Under the pieces are notes generated by a model. The model did no database searches. It saw nothing but the letters and a program-made list of their open reading frames with translations, and had not been told where the DNA came from. DNA of 64,000 nt from Stenotrophomonas sp. SAU14A_NAIMI4_5 (GTDB taxonomy: Bacteria > Pseudomonadota > Gammaproteobacteria > Xanthomonadales > Xanthomonadaceae). The position numbers and the translations under genes are program-made. The stretch is taken from positions 2,128,777 to 2,192,776 of the forward strand of contig NZ_CP026003.1 of NCBI RefSeq assembly GCF_003086795.1, written 5' to 3'. This document shows, piece after piece, positions 1 to 8,237 of the stretch. Position 1 is the stretch's first letter, and each line of letters begins with the position of its first letter.

Positions 1-285
1 CACGCCGACGCCCTGCGCCTGGCCGGCCCCTGGGGCCAGGGCTTCCCCGAGCCGCTGTTCGACGGCCATTTCGAAGTGGCCAACTGGCGCGTGCTGAAGG
101 AGCGCCACCTGAAGCTGGAACTGCGCCTGCCCGGCCTGCCGGGCACGGTCAACGCCATCCACTTCGGCGGCTGGCACGGCAATGCACCGAGCCGCCACGT
201 GCACCTGGCCTACCGCCTGGCCTGCGATGATTACCGCGGCGGCACCGCGATCCAGCTGATCGTCGAGCACTGCCTACCTGCGTGA
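1..285 (+). CDS. recJ: RecJ C-terminus, 5' end outside window
   Basis: The reading frame is open from base 1 and stops with TGA at 283-285, giving about 94 residues. It reads as the C-terminal OB-like domain of the single-strand-specific 5'-3' exonuclease RecJ, which acts in recombination and mismatch repair. Supporting features are the WRVLKERHLKLEL and AIHFGG strands and the closing YRGGTAIQLIVEH, where RecJ proteins typically have a W/Y-R-G-x-x-x-x-Q-L-x-V strand. The DHH catalytic domain lies outside the window. In other gammaproteobacteria recJ is followed directly by prfB and lysS. Here prfB begins about 7.9 kb downstream, which supports the call. Confidence 0.8.
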   Translation, partial: HADALRLAGPWGQGFPEPLFDGHFEVANWRVLKERHLKLELRLPGLPGTVNAIHFGGWHGNAPSRHVHLAYRLACDDYRGGTAIQLIVEHCLPA

Positions 286-310
286 CGGCGGAGTGCCGCG
301 CTTCGCGTTC

Positions 311-375
311 GCCGGGCATGGCCCGGCGCTACCAGAGGCCCCGCACGCTGCGGTAGCGCCGGGCCATGCCCGGCG
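311..375. repeat. SMAG (GTAG) REP pair, head to head
   Basis: Two copies of the CGCCGGGC / GCCCGGCG stem lie in opposite orientation: 311-333, ending CTACC, and 352-375, starting GGTAG. This is the paired arrangement typical of REP elements. It sits 3' of recJ and reaches into the apparent 5' extension of the next open frame, so that extension is not coding. Confidence 0.85.
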
Positions 376-455
376 GACTGCATCCACGTTCGACCCGTAA
401 CCCCACCTGCCGTGTTGGTGCGTTAAACCGTCCACGATCCCACTGGAGCCGTGCC

Positions 456-3269
456 ATGGTCTTTGCCCGCTGTGCCCCCCTGATCCTGCTGGTGCTGGCG
501 GCCTGGCCCGTTGACGCGCAGTCGCCCCGCCACGCGCGGCCTCAGCCCAGCACGCCGCTGCTGATCGCCCCGGCCGCCGAACAGCCGATCCAGCTGCGCG
601 AGGCGCGCATCGAGGGCGAGGTCCAGGCGGGCATCGCGCAGACCCGCATCACCCTGGAGTTCCATAATCCCAACAGCCGCGTGCTGGAAGGCGAGCTGCA
701 GTTCCCGTTGGGGGATGGCCAGCAGATCAGCGGCTTCGCGCTGGACATCAATGGTGAGCTGCGCGAGGCGGTGCCGGTGCCGAAGGATCGCGGCCGCCAG
801 GTCTTCGAGGAGATCGCGCGCCGCGGTGTCGACCCGGGCCTGCTGGAACAGACGGCGGGCAACCAGTTCCGCCTGCGCGTGTATCCGCTGCCGGCCGGCG
901 GCAGTCGCCGCGTGCAGCTGGTGGTGCGTGAGCCGCTGGCCTACGCCGGTAACGGCTGGCAATGGGCATTGCCGCTGCAGTTCGCTGCAGGCGCGGGCTC
1001 GGTGAAGCTGGATCTGCAGGCAGCAGGCGCTGCGACTACCGGCAAGGCGCCATTCGCCCTGCAGGGCGGTCAGCTGCACTGGCAGGGGCGTGGCGCACAA
1101 CTGCCGGCACAGCTGCAGTGGACCCTGCCTGCGGTGCGCCAGTCGCAGGTGCAGGTGGCGAAGTGGCAGGACGGTCACTACCTGCTGGCCCAGCTGCCGG
1201 TGCCCGCTGACCGTGCGCCGCGCACGGTGCCGAGCGAGGTCGGCCTGCTCTGGGATGGCTCCGGTTCCGCCGGCCAGCGCGACCGCACCCGCGAGTTCGC
1301 GCTGCTGGACCGCTACTTCGCGGCGATGGGCGAGGGCAATGTCGTGCTGACCGTGCTGCGCGACCGCCCCGAGGCCGAGCGGCGGTTCCGCATCCGCAAG
1401 GGCGACTGGAGCGCGCTGCGCCAGGCGCTGCAGCAGGTACGGCCGGACGGCGCCAGCGCGCTGGCCAACTGGCAGCCGCAGCCCGGCGTAAAGGAATACC
1501 TGCTGGTCAGTGATGGCCTGCTGACCTACGGCCCGGAAGCACTGCCGACGCTTGCCGCTGGCCAGCGCCTGTTCGCGATCAGCAGTGCCGGCGCACGCAC
1601 GGATGTCACCCGTCTGCGTGGCTGGAGCGAGGCCCACGGCGGCCGTTTCGTGGCGCTGGGCAATGACCTGCAGGCTGCCACGCGCGAACTGCTGTCCGCG
1701 CCGCTGGATATCCAGATCGACGCCGGGCGTGGCGTGCAGGATGTGGTGATCGATCGCCGCAGCGAAGCGCAGGGCTGGCTCTGGCTGCATGCTCGCCTCG
1801 CGGCCGAGGGCGTGCCGATGCGCGTGCGCGTCGATGGGGGCGAATGGCAGGCGCTACCGTCGACCACCCGCAGCGACGATGGCGACCTGCTGGCTGGCCT
1901 GTGGGCGCAGGCGCGCCTGCAGCAGCTGGCGGTGGACCGGCGCAGCAACCGCGAAGCGATGCAGCGCCTGTCGCAGCAGTTCGGGCTGGTGGGCCCGGAT
2001 ACCTCGCTGATCGTGCTGGAAACCCTGCAGGACTACCTGCGCTACGCGATCCGCCCGGCCGGTGCGCTGCGCGCCGACTATGACCGCGGCTATGCGCGCC
2101 AGGTCGCTGACCGTGCAGCCGAGGACCGCCGCAGGCTCGACAAGGTGGCCGCACAGTGGAAGGAGCGCCAGCAGTGGTGGAACCGCAGCTGGCCGAAGCA
2201 GGCGCCGCCGTCTGCGGCGAAGGAGATCCTCCACGACCCATCGGCAGCCAGTGCACCGATGGCACTGCTCGCCGCGCCCGCACCGGCCGCCACATCCCTG
2301 GATGCCATCGCGGTGACCGGGTCGGCGATCGAGGATGAGGCAGGGCCCGCGAACAACGGCCAACTCGGCATCCAGCTGGCCGCCTGGCAGCCGGACTCAC
2401 CGGTGGCCCGTCGTCTGCGCCAGGGGCCGCCGGCCCAGCTGTACGACCGCTACCTGGCCGAGCGTGCCGCGCATACCGACAGCAGCGCGTTCTTCCTCGA
2501 CGTCGCCGATCTGCTGCTGCAGCAGAACCAGCGCGAGCTGGCGCTGCGCGTGCTGTCCAACCTGGCCGAGATGGACCTGGACAACCGCCACCTGTTGCGC
2601 GTACTCGGCTACCGCTTGCTGCAGGCCGACGCGCCCGCGCTGGCCGTGCCGGTGTTCGAACAGGTGCTGGCGATGGGCCAGGAAGAGCCGCAGAGCTTCC
2701 GCGATCTCGGCCTGGCGCTGGCCGCAGCCGGCAAGCCGCAGCAGGCGCTGGAACCGCTGTACCAGGTGGTGGTGCGTCCGTGGGATGGCCGCTTTGATGG
2801 CATCGCCCTGATCGCGCTTGATGAGCTGACCAACCTGGTGTCACGCAGCCGGCCGCAGCTCGATACCCGCGGCATCGATCCACGCCTGCTGCAGGCCATG
2901 CCGCTGGACCTGCGCGTGGTGCTGGCCTGGGACGCCGACAACAGCGACATGGACCTGTGGGTGACCGACCCCAACGGCGAGCGCGCGTACTACGGCAACC
3001 GGCTGACCTACCAGGGCGGACAGATGTCGCAGGACTTCACCGGCGGCTACGGCCCCGAGCAGTTCTCGCTGCGCGATGCCAAGCCCGGCAGGTACAAGGT
3101 GGAGGCCAACTACTTCGGCAGCCGCCAGCAGCTGGTGACCGGCGCGACCACCCTGATGTTGCGGCTGACCACCCATTGGGGCACGCCGCAGCAGAAGGAC
3201 CAGATGGTCACCATGCGATTGAAGGATCGCGCGGAGACCGTGCTGGTGGGTGAGTTCGAGGTGCGGTAG
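456..3269 (+). CDS. Secreted VIT-domain / DUF2135 protein
   Basis: 937 residues. The frame is open from 366, but that stretch lies in a REP element. ATG 456 is chosen because GGAG (445-448) precedes it and a signal peptide follows (MVFARCAPLILLVLAAWPVDAQ). A VIT-like beta domain spans about residues 45-165. A vWA-like segment begins near 262 with a DGSGS MIDAS-type motif. A helical, TPR-like region covers about 690-790. DUF2135 runs from about 817 to the end (VVLAWDADNSDMDLWVTDP, then AYYGNRLTY). Such proteins are exported or envelope-associated, with no established reaction. The GC-rich middle carries a low-complexity linker. The stop codon TAG is the TAG of an adjacent GTAG repeat. Confidence 0.8.
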   Translation: MVFARCAPLILLVLAAWPVDAQSPRHARPQPSTPLLIAPAAEQPIQLREARIEGEVQAGIAQTRITLEFHNPNSRVLEGELQFPLGDGQQISGFALDINGELREAVPVPKDRGRQVFEEIARRGVDPGLLEQTAGNQFRLRVYPLPAGGSRRVQLVVREPLAYAGNGWQWALPLQFAAGAGSVKLDLQAAGAATTGKAPFALQGGQLHWQGRGAQLPAQLQWTLPAVRQSQVQVAKWQDGHYLLAQLPVPADRAPRTVPSEVGLLWDGSGSAGQRDRTREFALLDRYFAAMGEGNVVLTVLRDRPEAERRFRIRKGDWSALRQALQQVRPDGASALANWQPQPGVKEYLLVSDGLLTYGPEALPTLAAGQRLFAISSAGARTDVTRLRGWSEAHGGRFVALGNDLQAATRELLSAPLDIQIDAGRGVQDVVIDRRSEAQGWLWLHARLAAEGVPMRVRVDGGEWQALPSTTRSDDGDLLAGLWAQARLQQLAVDRRSNREAMQRLSQQFGLVGPDTSLIVLETLQDYLRYAIRPAGALRADYDRGYARQVADRAAEDRRRLDKVAAQWKERQQWWNRSWPKQAPPSAAKEILHDPSAASAPMALLAAPAPAATSLDAIAVTGSAIEDEAGPANNGQLGIQLAAWQPDSPVARRLRQGPPAQLYDRYLAERAAHTDSSAFFLDVADLLLQQNQRELALRVLSNLAEMDLDNRHLLRVLGYRLLQADAPALAVPVFEQVLAMGQEEPQSFRDLGLALAAAGKPQQALEPLYQVVVRPWDGRFDGIALIALDELTNLVSRSRPQLDTRGIDPRLLQAMPLDLRVVLAWDADNSDMDLWVTDPNGERAYYGNRLTYQGGQMSQDFTGGYGPEQFSLRDAKPGRYKVEANYFGSRQQLVTGATTLMLRLTTHWGTPQQKDQMVTMRLKDRAETVLVGEFEVR

Positions 3270-3450
3270 AGCCACGCCATGCGTGGCCGCGTGGAATCCA
3301 CCGCGTCCGCCGGGCATGGCCCGGCGCTACCTCGCCCGATTCATCCACGCATGGCGTGTATCTACGATGCGCGGCGGGCTGCCTTGGAGTAGAGCCACGC
3401 CATGCGTGGCTGCCATTCGCCCGCGTAAAGTCGAGCTGGCTCGACTCTAC
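3266..3450. repeat. Cluster of GTAG repeats of several subtypes
   Basis: At least five short palindromes are packed between two convergent genes: 3266-3287 and 3391-3412 (GTAGAGCCACGC core), 3308-3331 (CGCCGGGC core), 3345-3366 (CCACGCATGGCGTG core) and 3429-3450 (GTCGAGCTGGCTCGAC core). The outermost copies provide the TAG stop of the gene on each side. Nothing coding is seen in the stretch. Confidence 0.85.
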
Positions 3451-3788
3451 GTTTCTCCCGGGATCGGTGCGGGATAGCGGCGAAGGACTTGGACCTTCTC
3501 GACCGGACAATCCGCGTAGACCCATTGTGTCCATTCCGAGACGAGCCATTCAGTGCGCACGCTGCGCCCATTCGGACTCGCGGATTCTCGTGGAAGAAGC
3601 ACCAGGATCAGTCCAGCCTTATGCCCTGTGCAGACGATGAGTCCATGAGGACGCTGCTCATCAGGATTATCGAACAGCATGAGATCGACCATTTCTTCGT
3701 GGGGCCACACTCCAGGGAAGCGGAAGATGGTCCCATGGCTCAGCTCATCGTCGGTGAGTTCAAGTAGCGGTTGCAGGTTGGATGTCAT
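3447..3788 (-). CDS. Imm45-like immunity protein, orphan
   Basis: 113 residues from ATG 3786-3788, preceded by AGG at suitable spacing. A longer in-frame extension to 3911 has no features. The core reads FRFPGVWPHEEMVDLMLFD, then HGLIVCTGHKAGLILVLLP, then WLVSEWTQWVYADCPVEKV. The PGVWP.EE, TG.KAG and WVY.DC signatures match my recollection of the Imm45 family, predicted immunity proteins of polymorphic or contact-dependent toxin systems. No toxin gene is adjacent, so it would be an orphan protecting against foreign effectors, or the family call is loose. Its TAG stop lies in a GTAG repeat. Base composition is a little lower in GC than its neighbours. Confidence 0.55.
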   Translation of the reverse strand: MTSNLQPLLELTDDELSHGTIFRFPGVWPHEEMVDLMLFDNPDEQRPHGLIVCTGHKAGLILVLLPRESASPNGRSVRTEWLVSEWTQWVYADCPVEKVQVLRRYPAPIPGET

Positions 3789-3929
3789 CGTGACGCCTGT
3801 GGCCGGATCTGGCGCGATTGCGGGCCTCGACGCATAGAACACGTTCCTGTGTGGAAGTCGAACGGGGAGAGTCGCAAGGTGCGGTGGCACATTCAATGCG
3901 AATAATTGCAATCGCCGTGAGGTTGGGTA

Positions 3930-4901
3930 TCAGGTGCCGGCGGCCCTGCGCGGAATCCACCGTGCCAGCGCAATGCCTCCACCGAGGATCAGCAGCGTGC
4001 CTACGGTGTGCCACAACAATGCCGTAACCGGTGCATCCGGCAGCGAAATGATGTCTGCGAGCCAGCCAACGACCGGCCGCGCCAACAGGTAGACCACCAC
4101 CACGGCCAACACGCGCAGCACCCGCTGCACGACACCCTGCGGATCGGCCGGCCAGCCGCGCCACTGCAGCCACGCCACCAGCAGGGCAAGTGCGAGCAGG
4201 CGCGAGGCTTCACCCAGCGGTACCAGGGGCGTCCACAACGAGGCCCACGACAACGCCACGCCCAGGCCCAGCAGTACCGGCAGCTGCCAGCGCCGTTCTC
4301 CACGCAGCCCCGGCATCAACTGCCACGCCAGCAGAGCGACGCCGACACCTATCAACCAACCGGCCAGCACATCGGCCAGGAAGTGCCGGCCCAGATACAT
4401 GCGCGAGATCGCCATCAGCAGGGGCCAGCCCAGCACCAGCGTCCAGCGCAGCCAGCGGCGGCGGATGCCGAATGCCAGCAGCAGGGCGACGCCCGCCGCG
4501 GTAGTGATGCCCACGTGACCACTGTTGAAGCCATAGTCGGCGTGCGGCTGCGCCCGCAGCATCGCGGTGGCCTGCGCATCGGGCAGTGCCCAGAAGGTAT
4601 GGCCGCCGCCATCCACCACGAACGGGTGCGAAGGCTCGCCTTTGTCCAGCACCGCCGCATCCACATCGGAGGGGCGGGGCAGGGCGGCGCTCTGTTTGAT
4701 CGCATGGGTGGCGCAGGCCATCAGCAGCACGGCCAGCATCACGCAGAGGCCGGCGCGCAGCCGTGCACCGAACGCGCACACCAGGATCAGCGCGGTATAG
4801 GCCATCTCGTAACCGAGCAGGCTGATGAACTGCATCACCGACAGGAACCAGCCGGCGTCGAAGGTGTGCTGCAACCACAGGTGCCACTGCGTCTGGAACA
4901 T
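3930..4901 (-). CDS. PAP2-superfamily membrane phosphatase
   Basis: 323 residues with about eight hydrophobic helices. All three lipid phosphate phosphatase motifs are visible: KQSAALPRP (69-77), SGHVG (127-131) and SRMYLGRHFLAD (166-177), with the catalytic histidines in the second and third. Enzymes of this family dephosphorylate lipid phosphates such as phosphatidic acid, phosphatidylglycerol phosphate or undecaprenyl pyrophosphate, with the active site facing the periplasm. The C-terminal ~110 residues are an extra hydrophobic extension. The substrate cannot be read from sequence. The gene is followed, convergently, by the Imm45-like gene and preceded by REP elements. Confidence 0.85.
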   Translation of the reverse strand: MFQTQWHLWLQHTFDAGWFLSVMQFISLLGYEMAYTALILVCAFGARLRAGLCVMLAVLLMACATHAIKQSAALPRPSDVDAAVLDKGEPSHPFVVDGGGHTFWALPDAQATAMLRAQPHADYGFNSGHVGITTAAGVALLLAFGIRRRWLRWTLVLGWPLLMAISRMYLGRHFLADVLAGWLIGVGVALLAWQLMPGLRGERRWQLPVLLGLGVALSWASLWTPLVPLGEASRLLALALLVAWLQWRGWPADPQGVVQRVLRVLAVVVVYLLARPVVGWLADIISLPDAPVTALLWHTVGTLLILGGGIALARWIPRRAAGT

Positions 4902-4938
4902 CCGTTGTCCTCATTTTCGGGTTGCTGACCAGACCCAG

Positions 4939-5038
4939 GTAGAGCCGAGCCCATGCTCGGCTCACGACCGGAGCAGCCGAGCATGGGCTCGGCTCTACAG
5001 GACCGGGCCAAAGCAGCCGAGTGTGGACCCGGCTCTAC
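4939..5038. repeat. Three GTAG repeats between PAP2 and acyltransferase genes
   Basis: Copies lie at 4939-4963 (GTAGAGCCGAGC head), 4975-4998 (inverse orientation) and 5013-5038 (inverse, diverged stem). The last one supplies the TAG stop (5035-5037) of the acyltransferase gene on the minus strand. Confidence 0.85.
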
Positions 5039-6240
5039 ACCGCCGCAACACGTGCCACGGGCAGTGATGGCGATGCGGCGCGCAGGCCGAACAGCGGGCG
5101 CAGCCAGCGCACGCGACGGATCAGCAGCTCGTGGATCAGCAGGCAGCCGCCAACGGTGCCGGCCACCAGCAGGGCGGGTTCCAGCCATGAGCCAAGCTGC
5201 AGCGGGCGCAGTGCATACAGCAGCGCGATCAGCACGGTCTGGTGCAGGATGTACCAGCTGAACACCGCTTCCCGGCAATAGCCCAGGCCTGGCCACGGGC
5301 GGGACAGCAGCACCCGGGCCCAGCCGAACAGCGCCAGCAGCATGCACCAGGTATAGAGCGCCCGGCCGACGCGTTCGGTCTGGCCCCACGGCAGTGCCAG
5401 TACCCAGGCGTCGACATCGCCCACATGCGGCAGCCGGGCCAGTGCGCGGATGCCCAGTTCCAGGCACAGCCCCAGCACGGCCAGCGCCAGGGTCAGCCGG
5501 CGCCCGCGCACCAGCAGCTCCCAGCCACGCTGCCAGCGTGCCGCCAGGAAGCCGCCCAGGAACAGCGGCAGCGACTCGGCATGGACATAGGCGTCGTTCA
5601 CCAGTGCATGGGTCGGCGGCCAGCGCGGCAGCACGACCAGCACTGCCCAAGACAGCCAGGTCACCGGCAGTACCAGCAGCATCCCGCCCAGCAGGCGGTC
5701 ACTCAGCTGCCACGTGGGCAGCACCGTGCGCACCGGCCGCAGCAGGCTGGCCAGCACCACCGCCAGCACGGTGTAGGGCAGCAGATAGGCCAGGTACCAC
5801 AGATGGTTCCAGGTAAAGCCGAACTCGGCGCCGGTGAAATGTGCGCCAGGCCATGGTTTGAACTGCCAGTAGCGCCACAGGAACTGGGCCAGCCCCGGCG
5901 CCACGTCACCCTTGTCCAGCGCCTCGTAGTAGGCCTGCAGGGACACCACCGCGACGATGCCAAACAGCAGTGGCAGCAAGAGTCGCCAGCAGCGGCGCAG
6001 CGTGTTGCGCATTCGCCCGTGCTCGGGGAGCGACAGGCCCAGGGCGATGCCGCTGATGGCGAACAGCAGCGGCATCCGCCAGCGGTTCATCGCGATCATC
6101 GGCCATTGCAGCCATTCGGCGGTGTAAGCGCTCTTGAGGTGGAAATCCCAGCCGGCCACATAGGCCATTGCGGCGTGGTAGAGGATCAGCAGCGCGAAAG
6201 CGGCAATGCGAAGGGTGTCCAGATCGTGTCGACGGTGCAT
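5035..6240 (-). CDS. Acyltransferase-3 family membrane protein
   Basis: 401 residues from ATG 6238-6240. The frame stays open upstream, but that part overlaps the divergent promoter and the LytTR gene. The N-terminus RRHDLDTLRIAAF, followed by LILYHA with its conserved His, and AISGIALG are hallmarks of the OatA/ExoZ-type acyltransferase 3 family. About ten membrane helices follow. Members transfer acyl groups to extracytoplasmic carbohydrate such as LPS, exopolysaccharide or peptidoglycan; the acceptor is unknown here. No good ribosome site precedes the start. It is transcribed away from the LytTR regulator across a 153-bp gap, so that regulator may control it. The TAG stop is inside a GTAG repeat. 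Confidence 0.8.
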   Translation of the reverse strand: MHRRHDLDTLRIAAFALLILYHAAMAYVAGWDFHLKSAYTAEWLQWPMIAMNRWRMPLLFAISGIALGLSLPEHGRMRNTLRRCWRLLLPLLFGIVAVVSLQAYYEALDKGDVAPGLAQFLWRYWQFKPWPGAHFTGAEFGFTWNHLWYLAYLLPYTVLAVVLASLLRPVRTVLPTWQLSDRLLGGMLLVLPVTWLSWAVLVVLPRWPPTHALVNDAYVHAESLPLFLGGFLAARWQRGWELLVRGRRLTLALAVLGLCLELGIRALARLPHVGDVDAWVLALPWGQTERVGRALYTWCMLLALFGWARVLLSRPWPGLGYCREAVFSWYILHQTVLIALLYALRPLQLGSWLEPALLVAGTVGGCLLIHELLIRRVRWLRPLFGLRAASPSLPVARVAAV

Positions 6241-6303
6241 GGGCGGCGGGCATCGGAAAGAAGCTGCAGCGTCCGCCTGCCGGGCCTTGTCCTCCAGCGG
6301 GAG

Positions 6304-6392
6304 GGGCGCAATGGAGGTGGCGCTGGGGCCAATGGTGGGGTGGCAGGGACCAATGGCGGATGCGCGCGGGGCCGGATGGGCAACAATGGCGG
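6304..6392 (+). promoter_or_regulatory. Direct repeats upstream of LytTR gene, candidate operator
   Basis: CAATGG starts at 6309, 6330, 6351 and 6384. The first three are exactly 21 bp apart, and the fourth is 33 bp on. The flanks are also alike, roughly (C/A)CAATGG(N)GG. LytTR regulators bind pairs of ~9-bp direct repeats two helical turns apart. On the minus strand the units read ACCATTGG, resembling the loose LytTR box. Location between the divergent acyltransferase and LytTR genes suggests autoregulation and control of both. Binding itself is inferred. Confidence 0.55.
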
Positions 6393-6393
6393 C

Positions 6394-7278
6394 ATGGAAA
6401 ATGGAGATCCGGCGGCGTTGTCCGTCCAAGCTGCAGAGCGTCCGCATCGCCCAGGGATGACCGCCGTGTTCTGGGCGGTGCTGTTCCTGGGCACCGCGGT
6501 CGCCAATGTGCTGGTAAAGTGGATGCGGGCGTTGCGTGACGGGGAGGCCTTCCTGACAGGGGCAGCCTCGATCGAGGAGTTCAGCAGCGCGCTGGCCAGC
6601 CTCGGTCTGCTGGCCCTGCTGCATGCCGCCGCCCGGCGCTGGCCGCTGCATGCCGATACCTGGCGCCGCCGGATCGGCTTCTATGTGCTGGGTGCCATCG
6701 CCTGGTGGCTGCTGCACGTCAGCGCCATGGTCCTGCTGCGCAAGTTGGCCTTTGCCGTGATCGGCCAGCACTACACCTATGGCGACTGGCCGGCGCAGTG
6801 GTTCTACGAGTTCTTCAAGGACGTGCAGACCTACAGCCTGCTGGTGATTGCCGTGCATGCCGTGGCTTGGTTCGGCCGCCAGCGCCAGGGTGAGGCCCAC
6901 CTGCTGGCGCCGCCTGACGACGGCCCGCCGGTGGAACCGGTCGAACGCCCGCAGCACTTCCTGGTGCGCAAGCTGGGCAAGGAATTCCTGGTGGCCACCG
7001 GCGATGTGGAGTACGCCCAGGCCGCTGGCAACTACGTGAACCTGCGGGTGCGCGGCCACGATTACCCGCTGCGCATCACCATGGCGGTGCTGGAGCAGCG
7101 GCTGGACCCGGCCGTGTTCCTGCGCCCGCACCGCAGCTGGCTGATCCACCGCGGGCAGCTGCGCTCGATCGAGCCGCTGGACGGTGGTGAGGCCCTGCTG
7201 CACATGGCTGACGGGGCGAAGGTGCCGTGCAGCCGGCGCCAGCTGCCGCTGCTGCGGCAGACACTGGGCGGGTTCTGA
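6394..7278 (+). CDS. Membrane-anchored LytTR transcriptional regulator
   Basis: 294 residues from ATG 6394. ATG 6457 (MTAVFWAV) is an alternative that would put all four upstream direct repeats clear of the coding region. The N-terminal half has about four hydrophobic helices (TAVFWAVLFLGTAVANVLV, a segment near residue 70, FYVLGAIAWWLLHVSAMVL, SLLVIAVHAVAW). The C-terminal ~100 residues form a LytTR DNA-binding domain: DVEYAQAAGNYVNLRV, then FLRPHRSWLIHRGQL. There is no receiver domain, so signal input is probably through the membrane part. The gene converges on the M48 protease and diverges from the acyltransferase. Confidence 0.85.
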   Translation: MENGDPAALSVQAAERPHRPGMTAVFWAVLFLGTAVANVLVKWMRALRDGEAFLTGAASIEEFSSALASLGLLALLHAAARRWPLHADTWRRRIGFYVLGAIAWWLLHVSAMVLLRKLAFAVIGQHYTYGDWPAQWFYEFFKDVQTYSLLVIAVHAVAWFGRQRQGEAHLLAPPDDGPPVEPVERPQHFLVRKLGKEFLVATGDVEYAQAAGNYVNLRVRGHDYPLRITMAVLEQRLDPAVFLRPHRSWLIHRGQLRSIEPLDGGEALLHMADGAKVPCSRRQLPLLRQTLGGF

Positions 7279-7304
7279 GCGGGCGGACCTGATGGCCCGC
7301 CCGC
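7279..7304. terminator. Hairpin between convergent LytTR and M48 genes
   Basis: GCGGGC (7279-7284) pairs with GCCCGC (7295-7300 or 7299-7304) in the 33-bp gap between the two stop codons. There is no clear U-run on either strand, so terminator function is only likely from position. Confidence 0.35.
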
Positions 7305-7311
7305 CTGCGGA

Positions 7312-8052
7312 TTACTTCTTGTCCTTCTTGATCATCGCATCGATACGCGCGGCGCGGGCATCCGAGCCGGGGTGCGAGGACATCAGGCCACCCTTGCTGG
7401 ACAGCTTGCGGAACATGCTCGCCAGGGCAGCCGGGTCGTAGCTGTGGCGCTTCATGAACTGGTAGCCGTACTCGTCGGCAGCGCTCTCTTCCTTCTGCGA
7501 GAACTGGGCGTTGATGAAGCTCTCGCCCAGTTCACCGAGCTGGCCCTGGCTGAGCTGGGTCAGGTTGCCGTTGCCGGACGCGGCCAGGCCGTCGCGGCCC
7601 GCCGAGGCGAGCAGGGCGGTGCGCATCTTGGACTTGCTGTGGCCCAGCTTCACATGGCCGATCTCATGGCCGATCACTCCTCGGATCTCGTCGTCGCTGG
7701 CCATGTCCATCAGGCCGGTGTAGACGCGCACGCAGCCGTTGGCCATGGCCCAGGCGTTGACGTCGGCGGTGCGGTAGACCTTGAAGTTCAGGTTCAGCCC
7801 GTCTTCGTTGGCCAGGCCCTGGGTGATCTTGGCCAGGCGCTGGGCATAGGGATCGTTGCCGGTCACCACCTGGTTTTCCTTGTCCATGTAGGCGCACGCC
7901 TGGTCGGCCGCCTGGGAGACCTCGGCGTCGGACAGGGTCAGCGCCTTGCCTGCCTTCAGACCGGTGCTGCTCAGGCTCTTCAGGTCGATGGCCGAGGCGT
8001 TGGCGGCGAGCAGGCAGGCGGCCAGGCACAGGGTGGAACGAATGATCGTCAT
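7312..8052 (-). CDS. M48-family zinc metalloprotease, secreted/periplasmic
   Basis: 246 residues from ATG 8050-8052, preceded by AAGGAG. The in-frame extension upstream to 8214 lacks any family features. The signal peptide is MTIIRSTLCLAACLLAANASA. The zinc site is HEIGH (129-133) within GVIGHEIGHVKLGH, with the third ligand in EESAADEYG (near 189). The C-terminus has the SSHPGSDARAARI segment typical of LoiP/BepA-like peptidases, which act in envelope protein quality control. It is a single-domain form without TPRs. It is divergent from prfB, with a 185-bp gap. Confidence 0.88.
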   Translation of the reverse strand: MTIIRSTLCLAACLLAANASAIDLKSLSSTGLKAGKALTLSDAEVSQAADQACAYMDKENQVVTGNDPYAQRLAKITQGLANEDGLNLNFKVYRTADVNAWAMANGCVRVYTGLMDMASDDEIRGVIGHEIGHVKLGHSKSKMRTALLASAGRDGLAASGNGNLTQLSQGQLGELGESFINAQFSQKEESAADEYGYQFMKRHSYDPAALASMFRKLSSKGGLMSSHPGSDARAARIDAMIKKDKK

Positions 8053-8237
8053 TGAATTGGTGCTCCTTGAGGTTGGGATGGTCCGCGTGGCCCCTGTTCC
8101 TCCCGCGGCGGTCGGGAAGTCTACCGGGATGATGTGGAAGGATGTGAAGCGGAGGCCACAGGACCCGTCCTGCCTCGCCCGGGGGAGGGCGCCTGCGGTA
8201 TCATCGGCAGTCATCTATCTAGTGCATGACCGCCGAC

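Noticed and set aside
366..455. N-terminal extension of the VIT protein to 366
   Set aside because: It lies in a REP element and would hide the signal peptide that starts at 456 behind a good ribosome site.
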